This document shows positions 27,222-36,361 of a stretch of 39,286 bases of DNA, one piece after another. Below the pieces are notes generated by a model. It saw only the letters and a list, made by a program, of their open reading frames with translations. It did not search any database and was not told where the DNA came from. The stretch comes from Rhodothermia bacterium (GTDB lineage Bacteria > Bacteroidota > Rhodothermia > Rhodothermales > UBA2364). The stretch covers positions 1-39,286 of the forward strand of contig JAFLBZ010000039.1 of assembly GCA_017303715.1 (NCBI GenBank). The letters run 5' to 3'. Both the position numbers and the translations under genes were made by a program. Position 1 is the stretch's first letter. The number at the start of each line of letters is the position of its first letter.

Positions 27222-27805
27222 AAATCTGCAAAGCTTTGGGTGAGTGTTTTGTACAGAAGGTGTAAGGGAAGCCCCATCACATTATAATAGTCGCCTTCAA
27301 TCCGTTCTATAAACAAAGCCCCCCAATCGTCTTGTATGCCATAGGCCCCTGCTTTGTCTAAAGGAGCGCCAGAAGCCACATACCGCCTGATTTCTTGCTC
27401 GCTCATGGGGTAAAAAAATACGTCAGAGCGTTCTACTTGGGTGACGATGCGTCCTGAAGTATGGTTCGCCAAACAAATACCGGTATAAACGGTATTAGAA
27501 CGGCCAGAAAGTGTGTTCAGCATCTCAATCGCATGATTATCGTCACGAGGTTTGCCTAAGATCACATCATCTAACACCACAACCGTATCGGCTGCTAGTA
27601 CCAAGGCTTCTGGCTGTTTTTGGGCAACAAACAGGGCTTTTTGGGTTGCAAGGGCCATTACCACTTGTGCAGGGGATACATTGGGTGGGATCACTTCCTC
27701 CTCCTCGCAAGGGCAAACGGAAAAAGTCCAGCCGAGCATTGATAAAAGATGCTTTCTTCGTGGCGATTGTGAGGCCAAAACCAATGGCACGTGAAAATGA
27801 ATCAT
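27203..27805 (-). CDS. maf: Maf family nucleoside-triphosphate pyrophosphatase
   Basis: 200 residues. Maf proteins hydrolyse non-canonical or bulk nucleoside triphosphates such as dTTP or UTP to monophosphates. Family motifs are clear: LASQSPRRKHLLSMLG near the start, LVLAADTVVVLDDVILGKP in the middle, DKAGAYGIQD, and IEGDYYNVMGLPL near the end. Length is normal. Whether it prefers dTTP/UTP or modified nucleotides cannot be decided. The gene overlaps the GATase gene by 19 bases. Confidence 0.94.
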   Translation of the reverse strand: MIHFHVPLVLASQSPRRKHLLSMLGWTFSVCPCEEEEVIPPNVSPAQVVMALATQKALFVAQKQPEALVLAADTVVVLDDVILGKPRDDNHAIEMLNTLSGRSNTVYTGICLANHTSGRIVTQVERSDVFFYPMSEQEIRRYVASGAPLDKAGAYGIQDDWGALFIERIEGDYYNVMGLPLHLLYKTLTQSFADLWQLDA

Positions 27806-27994
27806 TTTTTTTTCGGAAAATACTACCGAAGAAACGATTTGCGCACGATCTTTGAAACATCTTTTAGTAGGATGTTGATAAAAAAAATTGGTTAAGCTGG
27901 ATTGATTGGGCTATTTTGTTAAATTCTCCCACCTGAAATGTCGAATCAATCCACAGAAAGAAGTGCCGATACCCTCGGCCAGATAAACATTTGT

Positions 27995-28759
27995 ATGCCT
28001 ATTATTACGCTATGCAACCACAAGGGCGGTACTGGAAAAACCACAACCACCATCAACCTTGCAACGGCACTGGGGATGTCTGGCTTTAAGACCTTGGTGG
28101 TGGATTTGGATCCGCAGAGTTTCTTGTCCGAGATGTTGCGGCTGCCAGTGGTTAAGGAGGAAAACACGACCCTTGCTTTTTTTGGCCTTCACGAATCTCT
28201 AAACGATATTCCGGTGGTTAAGGGTCGTTTTTTTGATGTCGTTCCTTCAACGCCCAGCCTCACCAAACTGCTCCGTCATTTAACGAAACCGACCGACGTT
28301 TTTTGGATGAAGGAAAATATTGAAAATGGGCACGATTATACCTTTGTCCTCATAGATACAGCGGCGTCATTGTCCGCATTAACCTTTAATGCCTTGGTTG
28401 CGAGTGATATGGTCATAATCCCCGTCATTCCCGAATTTCAATCGGTCGTAGGAGCAGAACAAACGTGGCAAACCTGCCAGATGGTGCGTAAGTCTTTAAA
28501 TCCAAGCCTTGCAGAACCCTTCTTCCTACTCACTAAAGTGGATGCTCGGCGCAGGATGCACCTCCGGTTTCAACAATACTTACGAGAGAAATACGACCAT
28601 GCTGTTTTAAAACATTACATTCGGACGGATACACTTCTTACGGAACGGGGTTTAGCTGGTGCGTCAGTTTTCGAGATAGATTTACATTCTCGCGGGGCAA
28701 AGGACTACGCAAACATGGCTGAAGAGATAATTCATCAATTTAATATTTTGCCTTCCTGA
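27995..28759 (+). CDS. ParA/Soj-like ATPase (first of a tandem pair)
   Basis: 254 residues from ATG 27995, where the ParA core begins (MPIITLCNHKGGTGKTTTTI); an ATG at 27938 would add 19 residues. The deviant Walker A box KGGTGKTTT has signature K10 and catalytic K15. Walker A-prime is VVDLDPQ and the Walker B-like segment is VLIDTAAS. Chromosomal ParA/Soj or MipZ-like proteins of this size position DNA or protein cargo on the nucleoid or membrane. There is no N-terminal helix-turn-helix and no parB or parS nearby. The second copy follows 73 bases downstream. Cargo is unknown. Confidence 0.9.
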   Translation: MPIITLCNHKGGTGKTTTTINLATALGMSGFKTLVVDLDPQSFLSEMLRLPVVKEENTTLAFFGLHESLNDIPVVKGRFFDVVPSTPSLTKLLRHLTKPTDVFWMKENIENGHDYTFVLIDTAASLSALTFNALVASDMVIIPVIPEFQSVVGAEQTWQTCQMVRKSLNPSLAEPFFLLTKVDARRRMHLRFQQYLREKYDHAVLKHYIRTDTLLTERGLAGASVFEIDLHSRGAKDYANMAEEIIHQFNILPS

Positions 28760-28832
28760 TTTGGCTTACATCTAAAGATCCAAGATTTTAGAAGTGAGGC
28801 TTTACTGCTGAATAAACTAACCTTACCATGAA

Positions 28833-29654
28833 ATGAAAATAATTTCGGTTTGTAATCATAAAGGAGGTTCTGGCAAAACCACATGTTCCATCCACCTTGC
28901 TGCATCTTTGTCGTTGGCAGGGCATAAAACCTTGGCCATAGATTTGGATCCGCAAGGGTTTATGTCTCGCATGGTTGGTTTTTCCGAGCCTAACGAAAAG
29001 CAATCTGCCCTAACCTTATTTGGTCATCAGGCGGATTGGGAGAGCCAGTTCGTGGCGGAGTTAGCAGAATTTGACTTTATCCCTTCCTCAAACGCCCTGA
29101 CCACCGCCCTTAAAAAGTTGACCAAGCCAACTGATGTCCTCTGGCTCAAAGAAATCCTAACAGCAAATACCAAATATGAATACATTGTTTTGGACACCTC
29201 CAGCTCGGTGACGGTCTATACCTTAAATGCCTTGGTCGCCTCCCACCATGTCATTATCCCCGTCATTCCCGAATATTTGCCAGTCATTGGGTCTGAACAA
29301 ACGTACCAAACCTGCACCCTCGTCAAGGCAAAGCTAAATCCTGAATTGGCGAATCCTTACTTCTTACTCACCCAAGTGGATGGCCGGAAAAATATCCATC
29401 AGCGGTATAAGCAATATCTGCGAGATGTTTATCAACACCAAGTCTTAGACCATTTTATTCGCACCAATGCCAGTTTGTCGGAAGAAACGCTGAAAGGCAA
29501 AACCTTGTTTAGTACGGAACCCAACTCAAAAGGAGCGATTGATTTCGCGAATGTTACCGATGAATTGCTGGGCTTAATCCACTCCGAGGAAAAACCAGCC
29601 CCAAAAATTGAACATACGTTGGACGGAACATGGAAACGTTTGGTAGAGCTATAA
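28833..29654 (+). CDS. ParA/Soj-like ATPase (second of a tandem pair)
   Basis: 273 residues. The deviant Walker A KGGSGKTTC is in the same register as in the first copy (K10, K15), Walker A-prime is AIDLDPQGF, and the B-like segment is VLDTSSSVTVYTL. Shared segments such as LTKPTDV.W.KE, TFNALVAS/TLNALVAS and HVIIPVIPEY..V.G.EQT.QTC show that the pair arose by duplication. This copy has a C-terminal extension of about 18 residues (KPAPKIEHTLDGTWKRLVEL). A strong terminator follows, so both probably form one transcript. The divergence suggests the two have specialised, perhaps as a heterodimer. Confidence 0.9.
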   Translation: MKIISVCNHKGGSGKTTCSIHLAASLSLAGHKTLAIDLDPQGFMSRMVGFSEPNEKQSALTLFGHQADWESQFVAELAEFDFIPSSNALTTALKKLTKPTDVLWLKEILTANTKYEYIVLDTSSSVTVYTLNALVASHHVIIPVIPEYLPVIGSEQTYQTCTLVKAKLNPELANPYFLLTQVDGRKNIHQRYKQYLRDVYQHQVLDHFIRTNASLSEETLKGKTLFSTEPNSKGAIDFANVTDELLGLIHSEEKPAPKIEHTLDGTWKRLVEL

Positions 29655-29694
29655 CCTCGCCTACTGACGGATTACTTTCAAATGCTGTTTTGTG

Positions 29695-29726
29695 GCCCGC
29701 GAACGTTTTTTTGCGGGCTTTTTTTT
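29695..29726 (+). terminator. Rho-independent terminator after the ParA pair
   Basis: GCCCGC (29695-29700) pairs perfectly with GCGGGC (29713-29718) around a 12-nt loop, followed by eight T. It ends the ParA transcript 41 bases after the stop. Confidence 0.92.
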
Positions 29727-29773
29727 GTACCTTCGTTTCTTTATGATTTCCTTGAAGATAAGCGCTGCTAAAA

Positions 29774-32269
29774 ATGATGTTAAATTGGGTGAAAATAGGT
29801 GTTTCTGCCTTACTCCTTATGGCCGTTATGGTTTTAGGGATGAATGGATTTGGTACGAAAGTTCCGGCATTGGGTCGCTTATTGGATCCGCTTGATGGAA
29901 CCTATCGTCTTGCAAGGATGGCAGATGCGCAAGAAGTGGATTTGAACGGTGCAAAAGGCTTAATTGACGCCGTTACGATTGAGCGAGACGAACGAGGCGT
30001 CCCACATGTCTTTGCCAAACAAGAGATGGATGCCGCTTGGGCTGTAGGGTTCCTCATGGCCAAAGATCGGCTGTTTCAAATGGATTTTTTGCCCCGTGTC
30101 TCCGAAGGAAGGCTTTCGGAAATTTTGGGTGAGACTTTTCTAAACCGAGACAAGTTCCTGCGCTCGACTGGAATGCGCTGGGGAGCCGAACAAAACCTTG
30201 CATGGCTCAAACAACATCATCCCGCAGCTATCCAACAAATGGAAGCCTTTTGTGCAGGGGTTAACCATTATTTAGACCAGATGCCACTTGAAGATTTGCC
30301 CTTAGAGTTTCGCTTATTGGACTACAAGCCCGAAAAATACACCCCGCTGCGCACGTTGTTGGTTCTTCAATACATGAATTTCGACTTAACGTGGCGCTCG
30401 GACGATCTTGCTTATGCCTATTTGCGCAAAGAACTGGGGGAGGATGCCTTCAACCGTCTTTTTCCCCAACTTTCTGACCAATTTAGCCCGATTAGCCCAG
30501 AAGCAAATGGGTTTATTTCTCCCATTGCCCCCAAACAGCCCGCACCTATTGCAGCAGCAGACGCCTTGGTCGAGGTTGCTAAACTTTATCAAGACTTGGC
30601 AATGGTTCTGCCTGACTTTGGGCATCCGGAAACGGGGTCGAATAACTTTGCCGTTTCGGGGAGTAGAAGTACAACCGGTAAACCTATTTTGGCCGGAGAC
30701 CCGCACCTCGCCCTTACCTTGCCCGCCATTTGGTACGAACTTCACGTCAAAACGCCGCAGCTAAACTCGCATGGTGTGGCGGTTCCGGGTACGCCTTTGC
30801 CCATCATTGGTTTTAATGACCATATCGCTTGGACGCCAACCAATACCGATATTGATCAAATTGATTTTTATAAACTTACCTTGTCTCCTGATGGAAAAAA
30901 ATACCGATATCTGAAGGAATGGCGTTCGATTATTGAAAAGGAAACAACCATTAACGTAAAAGGCGGTACGTCTAAAAAACAAGTTTTGCGATACACCCAT
31001 TGGGGGCCTATCCTCTTTAACCAAGATTATGCTTCGGAAGCGATAGCGGTGCAATGGACGGCGCATAAGCCTTCAAGAACGCCCATAGCCGTTTGGGAAG
31101 TGAACCGGGCGAAAAACTTAGAAACCTTTGAGGCGGCCATGCAGAATTTTGATACGCCCATGCAAAATTGGCTTTATGCAGACCGCGAAGGCAATATCTC
31201 CATTCGTTCTACCGGATACATGCCTATCCGCAGGGTTGCTTATGCAGGCGGCCTTTTAGACGGGGCTACCGATGATGGTGAATGGGTTGGACGTGTACCC
31301 TATGCCGAGTTACCAAGCGGGCGGAACCCAGAACGTGGTTGGTTGATGTCTGCAAACCAACAACCAGCATCGGGAAATTATAAGTATTTCCAACGTATAA
31401 CTTGGCGGGATGCCTTCCGTTCTTTGCGAATAGATACCTTGCTCTCGGCCAAAGAAAAACACTCGGTGGCCGATTTTAAAACCTATCAATCGGATGTTAA
31501 AAGCCTCCAACACCACTATTTATTGCCCTTTTTGAGACAACCCTATCAAGGCAAGGCCAAAGAATTGCGGGATAAGTTATTGGCGTGGGACGGTGTTACA
31601 CGCACCAATCAATCCGAGCCGCTGATCTTAGATGTGCTTCTTGCAAGTTTGAAAAAATTGACTTGGGACGAGTTTGACGTACTCGATGCAAAGTTTAAAG
31701 CCGCCAGTGGAAATGAGGAAACCCGAAAATCCAAGGAGGAATTCCTAAAACGCCCCGAACTACTTCCGTTGTTGGGACTTTTAGAGAAAGAAGCCAATTC
31801 GCAATGGTTCGACTTGAAGTCCACACAAACTCGCGAGGATGGCCCGATGATTTTCCGCATGGCCCTAGAAGCCACCGCCGATTCCTTGGAAAAGAAATAC
31901 CAGAAATCGAACGGAAGCATTCCGGCTTGGGGGGAAGTACACCAAGTGGTCATGCCGCATATTTTGGCAACAATAAAGCCATTAGGCCGAGGGCCATTTC
32001 CGTTTTCCGGCTTCGACAACACGGTATCCCCTGCACGAGGACGTTTGGTGAAAAACTCTGCGAGTTGGCGAATGGTGGTGGATTTTTCCGGTGACAAACC
32101 AATGGGCTTTGGTGTTTTCCCCGGCGGGCCAAGCGGAAATCCGTTTAGCCAATTCTATGACCTACAAATTGGGAATTACCTGAACTTTTCGTATTACCCC
32201 TTGCATCGTCCTCGAAAAACCGGAGAACTTCAGAACGTGAAAAGCCGGATTAGGATATGGCCAGCATAA
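29774..32269 (+). CDS. Penicillin acylase family Ntn hydrolase
   Basis: 831 residues. An N-terminal hydrophobic segment (VGVSALLLMAVMVLGMNG-like, about residues 8-24) serves as signal or anchor. The precursor layout is alpha chain, spacer, then beta chain. The beta chain begins at S289 in PETGSNNFAVSG, the autocatalytic N-terminal nucleophile of this family, followed by GDPHLALTLPAIWYE. The C-terminal FPGGPSGNPFSQFY is the usual ending. Members hydrolyse amides such as penicillins, acyl-homoserine lactones or N-acyl amino acids in the periplasm; the substrate here is unknown. ATG 29774 is used; a second ATG follows immediately. Confidence 0.93.
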   Translation: MMLNWVKIGVSALLLMAVMVLGMNGFGTKVPALGRLLDPLDGTYRLARMADAQEVDLNGAKGLIDAVTIERDERGVPHVFAKQEMDAAWAVGFLMAKDRLFQMDFLPRVSEGRLSEILGETFLNRDKFLRSTGMRWGAEQNLAWLKQHHPAAIQQMEAFCAGVNHYLDQMPLEDLPLEFRLLDYKPEKYTPLRTLLVLQYMNFDLTWRSDDLAYAYLRKELGEDAFNRLFPQLSDQFSPISPEANGFISPIAPKQPAPIAAADALVEVAKLYQDLAMVLPDFGHPETGSNNFAVSGSRSTTGKPILAGDPHLALTLPAIWYELHVKTPQLNSHGVAVPGTPLPIIGFNDHIAWTPTNTDIDQIDFYKLTLSPDGKKYRYLKEWRSIIEKETTINVKGGTSKKQVLRYTHWGPILFNQDYASEAIAVQWTAHKPSRTPIAVWEVNRAKNLETFEAAMQNFDTPMQNWLYADREGNISIRSTGYMPIRRVAYAGGLLDGATDDGEWVGRVPYAELPSGRNPERGWLMSANQQPASGNYKYFQRITWRDAFRSLRIDTLLSAKEKHSVADFKTYQSDVKSLQHHYLLPFLRQPYQGKAKELRDKLLAWDGVTRTNQSEPLILDVLLASLKKLTWDEFDVLDAKFKAASGNEETRKSKEEFLKRPELLPLLGLLEKEANSQWFDLKSTQTREDGPMIFRMALEATADSLEKKYQKSNGSIPAWGEVHQVVMPHILATIKPLGRGPFPFSGFDNTVSPARGRLVKNSASWRMVVDFSGDKPMGFGVFPGGPSGNPFSQFYDLQIGNYLNFSYYPLHRPRKTGELQNVKSRIRIWPA

Positions 32270-32308
32270 GCCGTTTTATCCGTTTAAAGCAATTCTTCAA
32301 CGTTCCGA

Positions 32309-32331
32309 AACCTGCAAACTTTTTGTAGGTT
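32309..32331. repeat. 10-bp hairpin between the acylase and moaA genes
   Basis: AACCTGCAAA pairs with TTTGTAGGTT (one G-T pair) around the 3-nt loop CTT. It is very stable for its size but no T-run follows. It may work as a terminator-like stem, protect the acylase mRNA end, or control moaA from its leader. Confidence 0.5.
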
Positions 32332-32359
32332 GGAGCGTCATCTTGGCTTTTAATCCCTT

Positions 32360-33340
32360 ATGATGCTTCTTGATTCTTTTGGCCGTTTCCACTCGTATTT
32401 ACGAATCTCCGTCACCGAGCGGTGCAATTTGCGGTGCGTGTATTGTATGCCTCCAGAAGGGGTGGCCCTTTCTCCAAAGTCACATTTACTCACCTTCGAG
32501 GAAATCGAAAGGCTTGCAAGACTTTTTGTTCGGCAAGGCGTTCGGAAAATCAGGCTTACAGGCGGTGAACCTTTGGTACGCAAGAATGTCGTGGAATTGG
32601 TTGAAAAATTGGCCGCTATCGAGGGCGTAGATACATTGGCCATGACAACGAATGGCATTTTGTTGTCGCGGTTTCTGCCTGCACTCAAGAAGGCGGGAAT
32701 AAACCATCTGAATATTTCTTTGGACACCCTTAACCGCGAAAAATTTCACAAAATTGCTCTTCGAGACGACTTCGACCAGACCATAAAAGGAATTTATGCC
32801 GCCATCGAAGCCGGTCTTTCTCCTGTAAAAGTGAATTGTGTGGTGATGAAAGAGGTAAATGAGGACGAATTGAACGATTTTGTGGCTTGGACAGAGCATT
32901 TACCCATTGAGGTGCGCTTTATCGAATACATGCCATTTTCGGGAAATCAGTGGAATAAAGGTGGTTTCGTCTCGTTTCAAGCGCAATTAACCCAGATCCA
33001 AAAAAAGTTCCCTTTAATTCAGGCCGCAAATGAGGCAAACGAAACTGCCCGTTTGTTCCAAGTGCCCGGATTTAAAGGACAAGTCGGGTTTATTACTTCG
33101 ATGTCTGAAGCCTTTTGTAGCACCTGTAACCGATTACGCATTACCGCTGACGGCAACTTAAAAGTGTGTTTGTTTGGTCATCATGAAGTAAATCTGCGCG
33201 ACCTTATGCGGAGTGGTGGGAGTGATGAAGACCTTGAAATGGCCATCTCTGAGGCCGTTCTTAGAAAAAAAGCTGCCCATGCGGGTATGCTAAACTTGGT
33301 GGACTTGGAAAATAGACCGATGATTTTAATTGGCGGTTGA
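32360..33340 (+). CDS. moaA: GTP 3',8-cyclase MoaA
   Basis: 326 residues. A radical-SAM enzyme that performs the first step of molybdenum cofactor synthesis, converting GTP to 3',8-cyclo-GTP. The N-terminal cluster motif is C22-x3-C26-x2-C29 ([10 protein letters not shown]). The second iron-sulfur cluster is bound by C253-x2-C256-x13-C270 ([19 protein letters not shown]). The GGEPLVR motif and the C-terminal Gly-Gly needed for activity (MILIGG) are present. moaC follows 116 bases later. No other Moco genes (moaB/mogA, moaD, moaE, moeA) are in the window. Confidence 0.97.
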   Translation: MMLLDSFGRFHSYLRISVTERCNLRCVYCMPPEGVALSPKSHLLTFEEIERLARLFVRQGVRKIRLTGGEPLVRKNVVELVEKLAAIEGVDTLAMTTNGILLSRFLPALKKAGINHLNISLDTLNREKFHKIALRDDFDQTIKGIYAAIEAGLSPVKVNCVVMKEVNEDELNDFVAWTEHLPIEVRFIEYMPFSGNQWNKGGFVSFQAQLTQIQKKFPLIQAANEANETARLFQVPGFKGQVGFITSMSEAFCSTCNRLRITADGNLKVCLFGHHEVNLRDLMRSGGSDEDLEMAISEAVLRKKAAHAGMLNLVDLENRPMILIGG

Positions 33341-33379
33341 TAGATGCCATATCTTTACCACAAAAAAGAATACATCCAC

Positions 33380-33418
33380 TTGCAAAAAATTGTAAATTGA
33401 ATGTTTGCCATTTTGCAA
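33380..33418. promoter_or_regulatory. Inverted repeat upstream of moaC
   Basis: TTGCAAAA (33380-33387) and TTTTGCAA (33411-33418) are a perfect 8-bp inverted repeat with a 23-base spacer, ending 38 bases before the moaC start. It could be a regulator site or a weak stem. The surrounding A/T-rich sequence makes chance possible. Confidence 0.3.
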
Positions 33419-33456
33419 ATTAACGCATAAACCAACTTAAACATAAACCTTAAGAC

Positions 33457-33957
33457 ATGATCGAAACGGAAATACCGAGCCTCTCGCATGTAAATGCCGA
33501 AGGACAGATTAAAATGGTGGATGTTGGCGAAAAAGGGGCGAATTGCCGTACAGCATTGGCTTCTGGAAGGGTGACACTGGGGAAGGAGGCTTTCCTAAAA
33601 GTAAAAGAAAACCAGATTAAGAAAGGGGATGTTCTAACGATAGCCAAAATTGCGGGAATCCAAGGTGCAAAGCAAACTTCCATGTTAATTCCACTTTGTC
33701 ATAATATCTACTTGCAAAACGTAACAGTTGAAACCGTCCTAAATGAGGAAAACCTATCGGTGGATATTCTTGCCTTCGTGAAAACACACGGCCAGACGGG
33801 GGTTGAGATGGAGGCACTTTCCGCGGTTTCAGCAGCGGCACTTACGGTCTATGACATGTGCAAGTCTGTTTCAAAAGACATTTCCATAACAAACATCTGC
33901 CTTCAAGCCAAAACTGGTGGATTGAGTGGAGATTATCGCCGGATCCTCGACAATTGA
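33457..33957 (+). CDS. moaC: Cyclic pyranopterin monophosphate synthase MoaC
   Basis: 166 residues, normal length. MoaC turns 3',8-cyclo-GTP into cyclic pyranopterin monophosphate, the step after MoaA. Conserved segments include MVDVGEKGANCRTALASGRV, KKGDVLTIAKIAGIQGAKQT, LIPLCHNI, GQTGVEMEALSAVSAAALTVYDM-type sequence and VSKDISI, carrying the catalytic Lys residues. The gene is on the same strand as moaA and likely co-expressed, although an inverted repeat lies between them. Confidence 0.97.
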   Translation: MIETEIPSLSHVNAEGQIKMVDVGEKGANCRTALASGRVTLGKEAFLKVKENQIKKGDVLTIAKIAGIQGAKQTSMLIPLCHNIYLQNVTVETVLNEENLSVDILAFVKTHGQTGVEMEALSAVSAAALTVYDMCKSVSKDISITNICLQAKTGGLSGDYRRILDN

Positions 33958-34168
33958 AACAAAACCAATAAAATGGTGGCGGACGTTAAACTTCTGGTCT
34001 ATAGCCATAAGATTTAGGACAAAAGACCATAAAATAAAGCCGCAATTTTTTCGGGCCGTATTCGTTAATCACCGAAAATCCGCTTTATATTATCCCATAG
34101 CGATTCTTTTGGACATTGGTCGTGCAAAACTGCAATACCATTGTCATTCATTAAAAAAAGTATAAAAA

Positions 34169-35167
34169 ATGGATGTCGAAAATTTCCTTTCAATGTTTGG
34201 CGTTTTTGGGGTCATCGCTCTCGTACTGATGGTGCTCTTGTTCTTTCGCTACATTCCAGTCGGCCTTTGGATTACGGCCTTCTTTTCGGGCGTCCGTCTG
34301 AAACTCATCCGAGATTTGGTGGGAATGCGCCTGCGAAAAGTACCGCCTCACCCCATTGTTCGTGGGCTAATTACCGCACATAAAGCCGGAGTAGAAGTCA
34401 GTCCAGAGAAATTAGAAGCACACTTCTTGGCCGGTGGCAACATTAATTCGGTGGTAAATGCCTTGGTCTCAGCAGATAAAGCCCGGATTGATTTGTCGTT
34501 TGAGCGTGCAACTGCTATTGACTTGGCGGGTCGTGATGTTTTCCAAGCCATTCAAGTTTCGGTTACACCAAAAGTGATCGAAACACCAGCCATTGCAGCA
34601 GTTGCCAAAGATGGAATCCAGTTGCGGGCAATTGCGCGCGTAACGGTTCGTGCAAATATGGAACGTTTTGTGGGTGGCGCTGGCGAAGAAACCATCATTG
34701 CCCGTGTAGGGGAAGGTATTGTTTCTACGATTGGTTCCTCAAATTCGCACAAAGAGGTACTGGAAAATCCAGACAAAATCTCGCAAGTGGTATTGGCAAA
34801 AGGCTTAGACGCCGGAACGGCCTTTGAAATCCTATCCATTGACATTGCAGATGTGGACATCGGGGAGAACATCGGTGCAAAATTGCAAACCGATCAGGCC
34901 GAGGCCGATTTGAAGATTGGGCGTGCACGTGCCGAAGAGCGCAGAGCGGCTGCCGTGGCCCTTGAGCAAGAAATGCGGGCGCAAGTCGCCGAACAACAAG
35001 CAAAATTGGTTGCCGCCGAAGCCGAGGTTCCAAGAGCCATTGCCGCCGCACTCCAATCTGGTAAGTTAGGGTTTATGGACTATTATAACCTGAAAAACCT
35101 ACAAGCGGACACCAAGATGCGGGACGCGATTGGAAGTGGGAGCGACGCAAGCCTCCAAAACGACTAA
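34169..35167 (+). CDS. floA: Flotillin-like protein FloA
   Basis: 332 residues. A single membrane-associated N-terminal segment (about 8-27) is followed by a hairpin-like stretch ([17 protein letters not shown]), the SPFH/PHB core (about 50-240; [40 protein letters not shown]) and a coiled-coil flotillin region rich in Ala, Glu and Arg (about 240-310). This is the FloA/YqfA layout that organises membrane microdomains. The frequent partner nfeD is not adjacent. A strong terminator follows. Confidence 0.95.
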   Translation: MDVENFLSMFGVFGVIALVLMVLLFFRYIPVGLWITAFFSGVRLKLIRDLVGMRLRKVPPHPIVRGLITAHKAGVEVSPEKLEAHFLAGGNINSVVNALVSADKARIDLSFERATAIDLAGRDVFQAIQVSVTPKVIETPAIAAVAKDGIQLRAIARVTVRANMERFVGGAGEETIIARVGEGIVSTIGSSNSHKEVLENPDKISQVVLAKGLDAGTAFEILSIDIADVDIGENIGAKLQTDQAEADLKIGRARAEERRAAAVALEQEMRAQVAEQQAKLVAAEAEVPRAIAAALQSGKLGFMDYYNLKNLQADTKMRDAIGSGSDASLQND

Positions 35168-35176
35168 GTGGTCAAG

Positions 35177-35203
35177 GGGCTTTCGGATTCGAAAGCCCTT
35201 TTT
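35177..35203 (+). terminator. Rho-independent terminator after floA
   Basis: GGGCTTTC (35177-35184) pairs perfectly with GAAAGCCC (35191-35198) around a 6-nt loop, followed by five T. It lies 9 bases after the floA stop. Confidence 0.93.
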
Positions 35204-35247
35204 AATGAAGATATTAACAACGAAGTATATAAAACAGCATACAGCAG

Positions 35248-35832
35248 ATGATTAAAATCCTTTTGGCCACACGCAACCAAGACAAAGTGAATGAGTTTCG
35301 GGAAGCGCTCAAAGGTCTTCCATATGAGGTCGTAACGGCATTAGACTTCCCCAGCCTTCCAGAAGTGGTCGAGGATCGTTCGACATTAGAAGGCAATGCA
35401 GAGAAAAAAGCAGTTGAATTGTATCAGGCAACAGGGGTTTTCTCAATGGCGGATGACACAGGGCTTGAGGTGGAGGCATTACAGGGCGCACCCGGTGTTT
35501 TTTCCGCTCGCTATGCAGGTGAACATGCAACCTATGCCGAAAATCGAAGGAAAATGCTACTCGAAATGAAAGGGATTCAACACCGCAGAGCACAGTTTAG
35601 AACCGTTATTGCATATAAAAAACAGGCGCTTTATCTCTTTGAAGGGGTGTGTACTGGGCAAATTATAGACGTAGAACGCGGAGAGGGTGGTTTTGGGTAT
35701 GACCCCATTTTCGTACCAGATGGATACGACCGCACATTTGCAGAAATGACCTTAGAAGAAAAAAACAAGATCAGCCATCGAGGACGCGCATTCCAAAAAT
35801 TTTTGGCTTTTTTAGCAAGTAACCATGCTTAA
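35248..35832 (+). CDS. rdgB: XTP/dITP diphosphatase (HAM1/RdgB family)
   Basis: 194 residues. It removes deaminated purine nucleotides (XTP, dITP, ITP) from the pool by cutting them to monophosphates. The substrate-binding start LLATRNQDKVNEF, the ADDTGLEVEALQGAPGVFSA stretch with its catalytic Asp, and the ends GFGYDPIFVPDGYDRTFAEM and KISHRGRAF are all conserved. Length is normal. dtd follows 34 bases later, so both probably form a clean-up operon. Confidence 0.96.
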   Translation: MIKILLATRNQDKVNEFREALKGLPYEVVTALDFPSLPEVVEDRSTLEGNAEKKAVELYQATGVFSMADDTGLEVEALQGAPGVFSARYAGEHATYAENRRKMLLEMKGIQHRRAQFRTVIAYKKQALYLFEGVCTGQIIDVERGEGGFGYDPIFVPDGYDRTFAEMTLEEKNKISHRGRAFQKFLAFLASNHA

Positions 35833-35866
35833 GCGCAATAAATTAAACACCTTAGGATAAAGAAAA

Positions 35867-36319
35867 ATGATTGCAATGGTTCAACGGGTAAGCGAGGCAT
35901 CTGTAAAAATTGACGGACAGATTGTGGGAGAAATTGGACAGGGTGTCTTGGTACTTTTGGGTATTCATATAAATGATACACAAAAAGAATTGGAATGGCT
36001 CGTACAAAAAGTGGTGCAATTACGCATCTTTAACGACGAAGACGGCAAGATGAACCGCTCCTTGCTTGAGGTGGGTGGGCAGGCTTTGGTGGTTTCACAA
36101 TTCACCCTTTATGGCGATGCGAAAAAGGGAAATCGGCCTTCTTACATTACTGCTGCCCGCCCCGAAACCGCTATTCCGCTCTACGAATCGTTTGTTGAAA
36201 AACTTTCGCTTGCCATAAGAAAAACGGTTCCAACGGGTGTTTTTGGAGCGGATATGAAGGTCTCGTTGGTAAACGATGGCCCTGTAACCCTATGGTTGGA
36301 AAAACAACCCAATGGTTGA
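35867..36319 (+). CDS. dtd: D-aminoacyl-tRNA deacylase
   Basis: 150 residues. It hydrolyses D-amino acids and glycine mischarged on tRNA. The two cross-subunit motifs are present: SQFTLYGDAKKGNRPSY in the middle and NDGPVTLWLE near the C terminus, with the Gly-Pro pair that screens chirality. The start MIAMVQRVSEASVKIDG is typical. It is co-oriented with rdgB. Confidence 0.97.
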   Translation: MIAMVQRVSEASVKIDGQIVGEIGQGVLVLLGIHINDTQKELEWLVQKVVQLRIFNDEDGKMNRSLLEVGGQALVVSQFTLYGDAKKGNRPSYITAARPETAIPLYESFVEKLSLAIRKTVPTGVFGADMKVSLVNDGPVTLWLEKQPNG

Positions 36320-36330
36320 GCCTTACCGGT

Positions 36331-36361
36331 AAACGCATTGGGAAAAAAGCCTAAAGCGTTT
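36331..36361. terminator. Imperfect hairpin between convergent genes
   Basis: AAACGC (36331-36336) pairs with GCGTTT (36356-36361), with further TT/AA and GG/CC pairs inside separated by mismatches. It sits between the convergent dtd and membrane-protein genes and slightly overlaps the end of the latter. It may act as a terminator for dtd. Confidence 0.35.

Noticed and set aside
27995-29654. The ParA pair as part of a plasmid or integrated element.
   Set aside because: There is no parB, replication gene, integrase or attachment site nearby, and the flanking genes (maf, acylase, moaA) are ordinary chromosomal genes.
33926-34165. An 80-codon frame between moaC and floA.
   Set aside because: It overlaps the end of moaC, has no recognisable domain, and its composition looks like untranslated intergenic DNA.
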